DNA of 64,000 bases from PoT sp049331405 (GTDB lineage Bacteria > Planctomycetota > Planctomycetia > Isosphaerales > Isosphaeraceae), in NCBI RefSeq assembly GCF_049331405.1, contig NZ_CP186274.1, positions 1,860,001 to 1,924,000 on the forward strand, given 5' to 3'. Numbering within the stretch: the stretch's first letter is position 1; the number at the start of each line of letters is the position of its first letter. Both the position numbers and the translations under genes were made by a program. Shown in pieces: positions 50,107-59,026 of this stretch. The notes below the pieces were generated by a model. That model had not been told where the DNA came from, searched no databases, and saw only the letters and a list, made by a program, of their open reading frames with translations.

Positions 50107-51120
50107 TCAATCCTTGTGGGAGATGACCACCTGCTGGGTCGTGGGGGGGAGGGGGTGGAATTCGCTCCGGGAGAAGCCGTTGCGGGCGAATATACCTTCA
50201 AGTTCCTGGAAGGTGTAGGCGTCGCCGCGGGCGGTGGTGGCGAGCATGACGAGCGCGAAGCCGGCGGTCGGGGGCGGGGTGACGCGGTCGGGCTCGGGGA
50301 TGAAGTCGAGGGTCAGCGCGCGACCGCCGCGGGCGAGGGCGGCGTGGGCCTTGGCCGCGAGCTTTTCGCAGGTCGGGACGTCGAAGTGATGCAGGAAATT
50401 GGTCAGGAGCACCACGTCGTAGGGGCCGCCCCAGTCGACGTCAAAAGCGCTGCCGGGCAGGAGGGCGTGGCGGTCGGCGACGCCGGCTCGGGCCGCATTT
50501 TCCTTCGCGACGGCGAGGACGTTCGGCCAGTCGAGCGCGGTGACGTGGGCCTCGGGGTAACGCGCGGCGAAGGCGATGCCGAAGAGCCCGTGGCCGGCGG
50601 CGACGTCGAGGACCCGCAGCGGCCTGCCGGCGAGGTCGCCGGTCAGGCCCGCCAGGAGCTGAGCTGGCATCTGCATCAGGGGGGCCATCGAGCGGGCGAA
50701 CTCGACCCAGACCGGGTTGTCGTGCGAGACCGTCCCCTCGTCGGAGATCGCCGTGCCGCCTCGCCTGACGGCTTCAGTCAGTTGCTGGAAGCTCTCGCGC
50801 AAATCGGGCGAGAGCATGAACCGCGCCGCGTCTCCCACGAAGGCCGGCGACTTGCGATCGAGGAAGAGCCTGGAGTCCTCGGTCAGCTCGTAGCGGTCCC
50901 CCTTCTTGCGGAGGAACCCGAGGATCGTGAGGTAGTCCGCGAGGATGCGGACGCCTCGGGCGTCGGCCTTGCACGCCTCGCCCAGCTCGGCCGCGGTGCT
51001 CCCGCCCGCCGCGACGTGGGTGAAGACATCGAGCTCGATGGCCGCCCGCAGGGCCTCGGTGCGCTGATAGGCGCCAATCGTCTCGAAGAACAACGCGGGG
51101 GACGGTGCTTGTGTACTCAT
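50107..51120 (-). CDS. SAM-dependent O-methyltransferase
   Basis: The product has 337 residues. The N-terminal winged-helix dimerisation domain (residues about 10-90, AYQRTEALRAAIELDVFTHVAAGG, ELGEACKADARGVRILADYLTILGFL) is followed by the class I methyltransferase fold. VLDVAAGHGLFGIAFAARYPEA (about 168-190) is the AdoMet-binding glycine motif, ALDWPNVL the acidic/aromatic second strand, VVLLTNFLHHFDV the motif with a candidate catalytic His, and GGRALTLDFIPEP the fourth strand. This is the family of hydroxyindole and polyketide O-methyltransferases. The substrate is unknown and no biosynthetic partners lie nearby. Confidence 0.88.
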   Translation of the reverse strand: MSTQAPSPALFFETIGAYQRTEALRAAIELDVFTHVAAGGSTAAELGEACKADARGVRILADYLTILGFLRKKGDRYELTEDSRLFLDRKSPAFVGDAARFMLSPDLRESFQQLTEAVRRGGTAISDEGTVSHDNPVWVEFARSMAPLMQMPAQLLAGLTGDLAGRPLRVLDVAAGHGLFGIAFAARYPEAHVTALDWPNVLAVAKENAARAGVADRHALLPGSAFDVDWGGPYDVVLLTNFLHHFDVPTCEKLAAKAHAALARGGRALTLDFIPEPDRVTPPPTAGFALVMLATTARGDAYTFQELEGIFARNGFSRSEFHPLPPTTQQVVISHKD

Positions 51121-51278
51121 CGCGTATCCTTACTCCTCGTGGGATCCTCAATCTCAAGGGCTCATTCAACGTCCGAAGCACGACCATCGACGATTCACTT
51201 CGGCCCTGATGCCCGAAGAGTGTGCCGTCAGAGCATATGAAACGATTTCAGGTCGGACTTTTGAACCTGGGAGACGAC

Positions 51279-51857
51279 TTATCGGGGGCCCGCCAGATTG
51301 GCGGCCTCGCCGCGACGATTCTCCCGCCTCGCCTCGCAACGGAGTGCGATGATCGCTCCGAGGACGCCGGCCGTCAACGTGTACAGGCAGTGGCCGATCG
51401 TCGAGAAGGCCTCGAAATTCGCGGACCCGGGAAAGAGGGCCTTCCATCGCGCGCTTGTGTCATTGGGTGCCGGGACCGGCACGGCCTGGAGCAAGGAGCT
51501 TTTGTTGCCCAGAGGCTCGGAAACAGGCATGCTTACGATTGTATACGTGTAAGTCGATTGGGTTTGATTGTTGAAAAAGCTCAGGAGCTGGCTCGTGGGC
51601 AGCATGGCCAATTTCGAATCGGAAAGTCCGAGGAATGCCAGGGCGAAGTATCCCCCGGCGAAGATCGCGAACCCCATCCGAGCCGCCCGGCGTGGCCCGT
51701 CGTGATACACGGCCCCGACCGTCGCGAGGCCAATCACCGCGGCCGTGGCCATTATCGCACCCCCCGCCCGGTGATCGTCGGCGTTCCTCAACGCCGCGAG
51801 CGCGAGGGCCAGGGAGACGACGACACCCATCAGCGCTCGGATCGAAACATGTCGCAT
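51279..51857 (-). CDS. multi-pass membrane orphan
   Basis: Not recognised. The product has 192 residues. The ATG at 51857 follows GGAGGTCCTCC. About four membrane segments are seen: VSIRALMGVVVSLALALAAL, GAIMATAAVIGLATVGAVYH, MGFAIFAGGYFALAFLGL and FSTIGHCLYTLTAGVLGAIIAL. A polar loop of about 65 residues lies between the third and fourth, and the tail is basic (RCEARRENRR). It begins like the planctomycete R-x-S-x-R-x-L-M anchored proteins. Confidence 0.65.
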   Translation of the reverse strand: MRHVSIRALMGVVVSLALALAALRNADDHRAGGAIMATAAVIGLATVGAVYHDGPRRAARMGFAIFAGGYFALAFLGLSDSKLAMLPTSQLLSFFNNQTQSTYTYTIVSMPVSEPLGNKSSLLQAVPVPAPNDTSARWKALFPGSANFEAFSTIGHCLYTLTAGVLGAIIALRCEARRENRRGEAANLAGPR

Positions 51858-52472
51858 GGAGGACCTCCGGCCGGCGATGGTACCAGCCGAGGTCCCGCAA
51901 CGCGAGCATGGAGCGATCGGGGATGCCATCCAGGTCGTGGATTGGGTCGCAGGCACGACGCAAATGGCGATCTCGCGTCGAGATATGAACGGAGAGTGAG
52001 GGGCGAGGTTCCTCTATCGACCGGCGTCGGTCGACTCAGGACGGCTGCGACTCGGCCCAACCGATCCCACTCGCATATTTCAAGTTGTAGAAGGTGCGGC
52101 CTCCATCCGGGCGAGCGTCAATCTCTGGCGAGGCGTGAATCCTTCATGTGAGCGGAGTACCGCTCCAACAAAAAGGCTCCGATCGTTCGTAATTCATGCG
52201 GGATGGCTTTCTGCCTGATTACGTTGTTGACTCGATTCGCACGACTTCGAGACGACCCTGCAAGGTCGGAAAATTTTCTGGCGCCGCAGTATCGCGAATG
52301 GGCCGATCCGTTGCCCGCTACCCCGTCGGACTTCGCCGAGTGCCATGACGTCGCGGTGAGTTATGCGTGACGTGAGCTGATCCCTTCCCGTATGCTAGCC
52401 GCAGTCTTCGGACAGGCTCGGGCGACATTCGCATTGTGCAAATAATAAGGACAGCCTGTGAAAGGATTTGCG
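51858..52472. other. intergenic, nothing recognised
   Basis: 615 bases between divergent genes. Composition becomes less GC-rich after 52150, matching the gene that follows. No promoter pair, repeat or RNA was identified with confidence. Confidence 0.35.
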
Positions 52473-53333
52473 ATGATCTATTTGCGATTCTCCGCGTTCC
52501 TCATCATCTTGAGCAGTAATGCCGTTTGCCTCGGCCAGGCGCAGGCCCCGGCGAATGTCAAGATTCGGCCCGAGGAGTCCATATCTGAAGAGATATTTAT
52601 AAGAAGCCTCCTTGCACCTCTTAATGCGGAGATCGATGCTCGCGAATGGCTGGACGCCGAACTCGAGAGACGCATCAACGAACTCGAGCAAAAATATGGC
52701 TTGAGCCCTGATCAAATGGGGAACCTGCGATTGGCCGGCACGGGCGACATCAAGCTGTTTTTCGACAAGATCGAATCCATGCGTACTGAATTTCGGTCCG
52801 TCAGTTCGAGTCCCGCCAAGGTGATCAGGCTCATTCGAGACTTCTATGGCACTCGCCGATCGATGATCACGGAGCTGTTTGGCGAGGATTCGATTTTCTA
52901 TAAAACGTTGAAAAACAGCTTGAACAATGACCAGTTCGCCACGCATTACGACGAAGTTCGCAAAGTGCGACGAAGGCGTTACTGGGGCCTGATCAATCAA
53001 TATCTCAAAAAAGCTCGGCGAACGATGGCACTCACGAACTCTCAGACTGCGGAGTTCATGCATGCACTGCTGGAAGAAACGGAGCCTCCTGCAATCATCC
53101 CGTCGAGAGAGCTCGAAATAAGGTTCCTTCGCGAGGCTGCGCTCGCATCAAGTCATCAGCCAATTTCCGTTCGAACTTACGACGAAGAGGTCGTGCTCCT
53201 TCAAATATCGAAACTGCCGGAAGCGAGGCTCAGGGAAATCCTTGATGATGAGCAGCTCCGGTTGCTCGCCGAACGAATCAAGGGGATTCAAGAGAAGGAG
53301 CCAGTCATGAGAAAATCGGGGTATCTTAGGTAA
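52473..53333 (+). CDS. exported helical orphan with low GC
   Basis: Not recognised. The product has 286 residues from the ATG at 52473, preceded by AAAGGATTTGCG; a GTG at 52458 is less well placed. The signal peptide ends NAVCLGQAQA. The mature part is helical with charged heptads (REWLDAELERRINELEQKYGLSPDQMGNL), a basic stretch (RKVRRRRYWGLINQYLKKARRTMALT) and a final helix rich in Leu/Arg. The gene is clearly less GC-rich than its neighbours (near 50%), as in the Sel1 gene. Its function is unknown; a periplasmic helical protein is likely. Confidence 0.7.
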   Translation: MIYLRFSAFLIILSSNAVCLGQAQAPANVKIRPEESISEEIFIRSLLAPLNAEIDAREWLDAELERRINELEQKYGLSPDQMGNLRLAGTGDIKLFFDKIESMRTEFRSVSSSPAKVIRLIRDFYGTRRSMITELFGEDSIFYKTLKNSLNNDQFATHYDEVRKVRRRRYWGLINQYLKKARRTMALTNSQTAEFMHALLEETEPPAIIPSRELEIRFLREAALASSHQPISVRTYDEEVVLLQISKLPEARLREILDDEQLRLLAERIKGIQEKEPVMRKSGYLR

Positions 53334-53747
53334 TCCATGTAGAAATATCATGGTTTCACAAGTCTATATGATACGTTAGGCTTTACGGATTTGACGAAAT
53401 GAAATCCGAGGGTACTCCGGCCAATTCGCAGAGGTTGCCGCGAGTATCGGGCCTGCGATAGCCACGAAGTTCGCCTTCTTGTCGCCGGTACAATGGGCAC
53501 GCCTCGCAACGGCATGCGGGTGCGAACCGGGTCAACGGATTGCCGGAGAGTTCGTCGACTTCTTGACGCATTCTGCGATCCGGCCCATGCTCGAACTGCA
53601 ACGACAGGTGAGACTTCCGGGCGACGGTCATCGACGATTCACTCCGGCCTCGATGACCGGCAGGCGGACTTGAAGAAATTGCTGCCATCTCCGCTCAGGT
53701 GCCGTCAGGTCGAAATCTGAGCGGAGATGGCGGGGTTGGATCACAAT
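53334..53747. other. intergenic holding a terminator
   Basis: 414 bases between convergent genes. The right end carries the 15-bp-arm hairpin at 53684-53731. A 28-base stretch near 53628 is similar to one near 51184, but this was not judged significant. No gene was seen. Confidence 0.45.
53684..53731 (-). terminator. terminator of the serine hydrolase gene
   Basis: GCCATCTCCGCTCAG (53684-53698) and CTGAGCGGAGATGGC (53717-53731) are perfect 15-bp arms around an 18-nt loop, 16 bases after the leftward gene's stop. On the minus strand the stem is followed by AGCAATTTCTTC, a weak T-rich tail. Confidence 0.7.
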
Positions 53748-55049
53748 TCAGGAGAGGGGGAAGTCGCTGCCCGTGTCGATCGACTCGGGGCCGCTGCCGG
53801 GGCGGACGACGTTGGCAAGGGCCTTGAAGATCTGCGTGGCGACGTTCACCGGCTGAGTCGAGTTCACGGAGACGGCGATCACCGAGCGCGTGACGGGGTC
53901 GAACATGATCGCGACCTGGGCGCCGATGCCGTCGCCCGTGTGGCCCCACCAGCCGTTAAGCTCGCCCATGCCCAGGCCGTAGCGGTCGTACTCGGGGCCG
54001 TCGGTGGCAGGTCGAGAGGTCTGTTCGCGAAGCTGCAAGAGCTGGGGGCCGATCAGTCGGCCGGTGCCAAGGGCTCGACCCCAGCGGAGCATGTCGGGGA
54101 GCGTCGAGACCATCGCGCCGGACGGGCCGAGGGCCGAGAGGTTGACCTTCGGGAGGACCTCCAACTCGCCGGTCTTCGGGTCGACCTCGTAGTTCGTCGG
54201 GGTGGGCGAGACGTCGGGGAGGCCGTCGATGTAGGCGGTCTTCGTGAGGCCGAGCGGCCGGAAGATGCGCGCGTTGAGCGTCTGGGCGAGCGGTCGTCCG
54301 GTCACTTTCTCCACGGCCATCCCCAGGAGGACGGTGTTCGTGTTGCTGTAGTTGTACTGGGCCCCGGGGGAGAAGACCGGCGAACTCGGGATCGTCAGGT
54401 CGACGATCTCCTGATTCGTCCACTCGGCCGCGAAGTCCGAGCCGAACTTCTGACGGAAGGCATCAACGTCGGTGTAATTCTTGATGCCGCTGGTCATGCC
54501 CGCGAGCTCGGCCAGCGTGATCCGGTCGCCGTTGGGGATGCCCGGCACGTACTTCGAAATCGGGTCGGACAGGGAGAGCCGCTGGGCCCGCGCGAGTTGC
54601 AGGACGAGCGTCACGGTGAAGGACTTGGTGGCGCTCCGGATCTGGACCCGATCCCGCAGCGACATCGGCTCGCCGCTGGCGACGTCCGCATAGCCCTGGG
54701 CCGATAACCAGAGTGGCTTGCCCGGAGTCCAGACTCCCGCGAGCGCGCCGGGGATGTGGTATTGATCCATCACCCGCTGGAGCGCCTGCGTCAGCGCCGC
54801 CGACCTCGTGGCCGCGGCCGCCAAGGAGGTCGCGGCGGCGGAGATGGCGGGCTGGTTGCCGGCCCGGACGTGGCCGATCAGGGCCGTCGGCACGGCACTC
54901 GTCGCGGAATGCTGGAGCGGAGCCACCGTCGAGAGCATCTCGCGTGTTTCCAGGGCCTCGCAGACGGAGAGGAGCGTCCTTCGCCTTCGCCGTCCTCCGC
55001 CACGAAGCTCCCCGGTCCCGCCTTCGCCACGCGCCATCGACTGACTCAC
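53748..55049 (-). CDS. LEPR-XLL-type exported beta-lactamase/esterase-like serine hydrolase
   Basis: The product has 433 residues. The N-terminus is RRRRRTLLSVCEALETREMLSTV, the planctomycete Arg-rich and ALETR export motif. The class C beta-lactamase/D-Ala-D-Ala carboxypeptidase fold follows (residues about 85-430) with all three active-site elements: S-A-T-K (Ser 139, Lys 142), Y-S-N (234-236) and H-T-G (370-372). Members act as peptidoglycan carboxypeptidases or esterases. The HTG in place of KTG is usual for the esterase/ClbP-like branch. The substrate is unknown. A strong hairpin follows the stop. Confidence 0.85.
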   Translation of the reverse strand: MSQSMARGEGGTGELRGGGRRRRRTLLSVCEALETREMLSTVAPLQHSATSAVPTALIGHVRAGNQPAISAAATSLAAAATRSAALTQALQRVMDQYHIPGALAGVWTPGKPLWLSAQGYADVASGEPMSLRDRVQIRSATKSFTVTLVLQLARAQRLSLSDPISKYVPGIPNGDRITLAELAGMTSGIKNYTDVDAFRQKFGSDFAAEWTNQEIVDLTIPSSPVFSPGAQYNYSNTNTVLLGMAVEKVTGRPLAQTLNARIFRPLGLTKTAYIDGLPDVSPTPTNYEVDPKTGELEVLPKVNLSALGPSGAMVSTLPDMLRWGRALGTGRLIGPQLLQLREQTSRPATDGPEYDRYGLGMGELNGWWGHTGDGIGAQVAIMFDPVTRSVIAVSVNSTQPVNVATQIFKALANVVRPGSGPESIDTGSDFPLS

Positions 55050-55393
55050 GGTGTCGTCTCCATGCCAACCGAACGGACCGGCTCTTGATCTGAAATTGCC
55101 GGAATATTTTGCCTTGCTTATCTAGGTCCTGACCCCGGGGCCACTATACACACGCGACGACGCGAAAGCGACGGACCACTCTATAACGTGGCGAGAGTTT
55201 CGAGGCGTGTTGATTTGAGGGATCGTGACCAGTCGCTTCGGATGGCCTGGGTCGATCCATCCTCGGACGAGCCCATGATAAGGCGAGAGGGTATCAGTCT
55301 CGGTGGTCGACGTGTGAGTTTGCGACTACGGCATGGGAGTAGCACGAGGTCGATACGAGGTTCGGAACGTTCCGACATCGGGAAGGCGAGCCG
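55050..55393. other. intergenic, nothing recognised
   Basis: 344 bases between two leftward genes. It should contain the promoter of the serine hydrolase gene; a less GC-rich part lies at about 55085-55130. No clear repeat or RNA was seen. Confidence 0.3.
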
Positions 55394-55648
55394 TCAGTCG
55401 GACGTCCACAACATGAGAAATCGCAACGGGCTCGCGGCGCGAGCGTATTTCTGACTCCTCGCCCGGTAGAAGTTGGCCGCCGTGTTTTGCTTCCTGGACT
55501 GGTAGTACCTGGCGATCTGGCCCGCCCGTTCCGCCTCCGCGGAGAGCTTTCGGGATCTCTCGCTCTCCAACCGGGTCACGGGCATGGCCAGGGCGAAGAC
55601 CGCGACCGCGATCATCCAGCGACGCGTGGACATTCGTGGTATCCGCAT
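55394..55648 (-). CDS. small planctomycete membrane-anchor protein
   Basis: Not recognised beyond its type. The product has 84 residues, starting RIPRMSTRRWMIAVAVFALAMPVTRL, the M(S/T)xRRxM signal-anchor form found in many short planctomycete proteins. A helical charged tail follows (SERSRKLSAEAERAGQIARYYQSRKQNTAANFYRARSQ). It begins 54 bases after the long TPR-like gene on the same strand and may share its message. Confidence 0.65.
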   Translation of the reverse strand: MRIPRMSTRRWMIAVAVFALAMPVTRLESERSRKLSAEAERAGQIARYYQSRKQNTAANFYRARSQKYARAASPLRFLMLWTSD

Positions 55649-55702
55649 GGTCGTTCGCCCTCGCCGCGATCAAGAGATGCGTGGAGAACTATCCAATGTG
55701 GA

Positions 55703-57763
55703 TCACTTCGCGATCGGCTGATAGGAGAACGCGTCGAAGAATTCGTTGGCATCGTGGCCGTTGATTCGTTTCTGACTGCCCGCCACGGAGAGCAGATAGA
55801 CCCTGCGGCCGAGGACGATGGACTTGAACCGCATGTGGGTCGAAATCGGCCTGGTCGCATCGATGGAGAACTGTCGCGCGGGGCGGGCCGCGAGCATCGT
55901 CTCTCCCTGGTCGCGAGGCTCGCCGCCGAATTGCTTCGCGACCTCGTCGCGGGCGGCATCCAGGACAGCTTCCGGGCCCTTGTCCCGGAGGGAGTCGGGG
56001 ATTTCGATCACCCGGAACTCATAAGTCATCCCCGCGGCGTCGCAACCCCAGGTCTGGTTCTCGCCCCCGAGAAGCCCGGGCTTTTGCCGGATGTCCACAT
56101 GCTCAGGGGCCTGGATGTGCCACTCCCCTTCGTCGGTCTTGCTCTGGCGATAGTGCCAGCCCTTGAAGGAAAAACCTTTCGCCTTGTTCATGAGGATTTT
56201 CGCATTCTTCTCGCGAATCTCCTTCATCGTGGCGAGCGGGAGGTAGGGGATTTCGCTCCATTGCATGAGGCGATCCCCCAGGATCACGTACTGGACCTCG
56301 GCCTGGCGGTAATGTCCGCTCTCGTAGCAGAAGGTCGCGTACTTGCTCCGGGCGAGGTCGTCCGTCGGATGATGCTTCAGGTACTCGTCGTAGACGGACG
56401 AGATATCGGCCCAGACCTCGGGCATCGCCAGGTATTTGGACTTTTCGTTGCCGAGCATGGTGGAGAGCCGGTAATGCGCATCGGCGACCAGCAGCGTGAT
56501 GCCGGTCCGCGAGTTCTTCGTGTCGCGGCAGGCACGGCCGAAGGCGATCATTTCCTCGGCGGTGCCGTGCCACTTGGGATCAAGCCAATCGAGCTTCGAG
56601 AAGCAGATCATCCGATCGTCGCCGTTGGCCTTGATCGCGCGGTCGAACCAGAGTTCCATCGTCTCCCGATCGCCGCCGACCCCCTTGTCGATCTCCATGA
56701 GACATTGCGGGACCTCGATCGAATCGGGCTCGACCTCCCAGGCCTCTTTGAGGGCCTTCTTGGCGATGGCAAGACGCTTCTCCATCGTTTCGAAGCCCCC
56801 CTTGGGGACGTCGGGGGCGAACGCGATCGTGCGGGCTTCCCATCCGAACGTGAGCCAGAACTTCCCGCGGAGGAGGAGCCTGAGGTACTTGGCGCCGGCG
56901 ACCCGCTCGAGGCCGGCGTCGACGATGTTGTAGGCTTCCACCGGGGGGGCGCCGAGGGTTCGATGGCCCCTGATCAAATCCAGCAGCGTCGAGTCCCAGT
57001 TGGCCTCCCAGAACGCATTGTGCTCGTCCTTGGCCACGCTCTCTTCGATCAGGGCGAGAGCGGCGTCGAAGTCGCGACGGGCCGCTTCGCGGTTTTCTTC
57101 GCTCGGGTTCTGGCCGGCGAGGGCCATCTCGCCGCTGAAGCGCAGGGCCACGGCGCGGCGAAAGGCAGGATATTGGCTAGCCGCGAGCCCCTTGGCCGCG
57201 GCCTGGGCTCGACGAATCAACTCCTCTTCGCCGGGATAATTCTCCCCGACCGACGTCCTGGCATAGACATACGCCAGCAACGGGTCATCGCAGCCGGCAT
57301 CCACGGCGGCCCTGGCCCCTTTGTAGATCTCGTCGTAAGTCACTTGCGGATCGACCGTCAGGCTGAAATGGCGGGCGGCCAGGTCGAAGGCCTTGCGCGC
57401 CGGCTCGTCCCAGCGAGGGTCCTTCTTGCCGACCTTTTCATAGGCCTCGCCGAGCGTCCTGCGGTTCCAGGCCAGCATGTCATCACGACGCTTCTTGATC
57501 GCCTCGGGATCCTGCGGGATCGGCGCCATGGGAGTCTTGTCCGCCTGCTGGAGGACCGAGAAACCGGCCTCGGACCTGGGCCAGGGTTTCGGGGCCCGGG
57601 GACTGACCGCGGGCTCATCCGGCTCGGCCGAAGTGTCGATGGGCTTTGCCGATGCGGCCGCCGCGGCCTGGAGGGATTCCACCTGCTGTAGCTGATGGCG
57701 AACGCCAAAGAGTACAGCGACCGAGGCCAGAACAATCAGGCCGTAGACCAGCACGCGTCGCAT
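55703..57763 (-). CDS. long membrane-anchored TPR-like protein
   Basis: The product has 686 residues from the ATG at 57763. GGAGG lies about 13 bases upstream, and the longer frame adds only 18 residues. One membrane segment (VLVYGLIVLASVAVLFGV, residues about 4-21) is followed by a Pro/Ala linker. A long helical region of about 400 residues has TPR-like pairs (FDLAARHFSLTVDP, LIRRAQAAAKGLAASQYPAFRRAVALRFSGEMAL, YRQAEVQYVILGDRLMQW). The last 130 residues form a separate beta-rich domain (GCDAAGMTYEFRVIEIP, GRRVYLLSVAGSQ, NEFFDAFSY) seen at the end of planctomycete lipoprotein-like proteins. This is a periplasmic scaffold of unknown role. Confidence 0.75.
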   Translation of the reverse strand: MRRVLVYGLIVLASVAVLFGVRHQLQQVESLQAAAAASAKPIDTSAEPDEPAVSPRAPKPWPRSEAGFSVLQQADKTPMAPIPQDPEAIKKRRDDMLAWNRRTLGEAYEKVGKKDPRWDEPARKAFDLAARHFSLTVDPQVTYDEIYKGARAAVDAGCDDPLLAYVYARTSVGENYPGEEELIRRAQAAAKGLAASQYPAFRRAVALRFSGEMALAGQNPSEENREAARRDFDAALALIEESVAKDEHNAFWEANWDSTLLDLIRGHRTLGAPPVEAYNIVDAGLERVAGAKYLRLLLRGKFWLTFGWEARTIAFAPDVPKGGFETMEKRLAIAKKALKEAWEVEPDSIEVPQCLMEIDKGVGGDRETMELWFDRAIKANGDDRMICFSKLDWLDPKWHGTAEEMIAFGRACRDTKNSRTGITLLVADAHYRLSTMLGNEKSKYLAMPEVWADISSVYDEYLKHHPTDDLARSKYATFCYESGHYRQAEVQYVILGDRLMQWSEIPYLPLATMKEIREKNAKILMNKAKGFSFKGWHYRQSKTDEGEWHIQAPEHVDIRQKPGLLGGENQTWGCDAAGMTYEFRVIEIPDSLRDKGPEAVLDAARDEVAKQFGGEPRDQGETMLAARPARQFSIDATRPISTHMRFKSIVLGRRVYLLSVAGSQKRINGHDANEFFDAFSYQPIAK

Positions 57764-59026
57764 GGGGGGACGAACCTCCGGCGCGAGATATATCGAAGAT
57801 CGGCGTTCAAGATTCAAGGGGGGAAGAGGGATTATTTTAGTACTACTCCTTTCATACTTTCAAGATAGGACTGGATTAGGAGCCTGCAAGATGGCACGAC
57901 TCTCGAATTCTCGCGGGAGGCGTTTCCCTTATGAAATCATGAACACATGATTGTTTTACGACGGATCCGGATCTGGCCGGATCGAGGGTTTCGCGAGGCT
58001 CGGCGGCTCAATCTTGGGGCGCGATGGGATTCGCTTCTGTTTCTGATGAGGCTGATCCGGGAGACTCGGCGAGGCGTCACACGACGGGGCTGCCATCGGC
58101 AAGGGTCGCGACGAGCATCGGTACTGCGGGGGCGCCGTTTTCGCGCAGGGCTCGGATGGCGGGAAGGCTGATGAGCGGGTCGAGATTCCGCATTTCGGCG
58201 GAAAGATTGCCGACTCGCTGATGCCGGCTCCGGCGCGGGCCTGCATCGTAGACGGCCTCAATCTGCCCATCTTGAGCCGGCATGCCTCGCCGTCTTCTCG
58301 GCGCGACAATGCACAAATCGGCGCAAAACCATCATGTCATCAAACAGTTATGAATATTTATGTACAAGTCTGAAAAATCAATCGTTGAATTCGGTGGGAC
58401 ATGTTAATGGGCAATGTCGGGCCCATGATGCCCGGCGGCCAAACGCACCACAACGCTCCCGCGACCCGAGGATCGGAGCAGGGGAGTAGTTCCACGCCCC
58501 GGGGAGATGGGTCGGCTCTGCGGCATCTCGCGAGAACCGACGGAAATCCTCGAAAAAGACCCGATGGGAAGGCGACCGCCCCGCTCGAATTGCCCTGAGG
58601 GTATCCTCGAAGCGGTCTCACCGGCAACAGAGGTGATACCCCGCAACACGAACGGGAATTCCTTGAGGGATCGCTGGTTTGTCCATTGTTTTCCTGGTAG
58701 ACCTGCCGCTAGTCTTAGACATCACTCTCGTTCATGAGACCTGGGCCGACCGATCCTCACGTCGAAGAGCTCGCGGTAGATGCCGCGAGCCGGACGGTGG
58801 TTCCGGGGATCATCGGGTCGGCCCGCCGGCTCCATCGCGTGTCCCCGACTCGAGGGGGCGACATGATGGATGCCGGATCTGGTTGAGGCTCGTCTTCCGC
58901 TCCGAATGAGGTCGTCAGTCGATCCGACGGGATGCGCCGCGAGGCGTCATCCGGCCGGGATGCCCGTCGCGGTCTCGCGCGCGGCCAGCCGGCCGAGTCA
59001 CGGCACGAACCAGGATAGATACACCA
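57764..59026. other. long intergenic stretch with AT-richer patch
   Basis: About 1.26 kb between divergent genes. An AT-richer patch at about 58325-58395 (CAAACAGTTATGAATATTTATG) is a promoter candidate, but no exact pair was found. On the minus strand, 58077-58200 can be read as a short HEAT-repeat-like fragment (AIRALRENGAPAVPMLVATL), too weak to call a gene. Nothing else was seen. Confidence 0.4.

Noticed and set aside
51184..53655. Similar 25-28 base stretches around CATCGACGATTCACT at 51184 and 53628
   Set aside because: The exact shared run is only 15 bases, which is expected about once by chance in a window this size; no boundary features support a mobile repeat.
58077..58316. HEAT-repeat-like fragment on the minus strand (AIRALRENGAPAVPMLVATLADG)
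   Set aside because: Only one possible repeat unit, no start or flanking units, and the rest of the frame is low-complexity. It may be a relic, but a gene or pseudogene cannot be supported.
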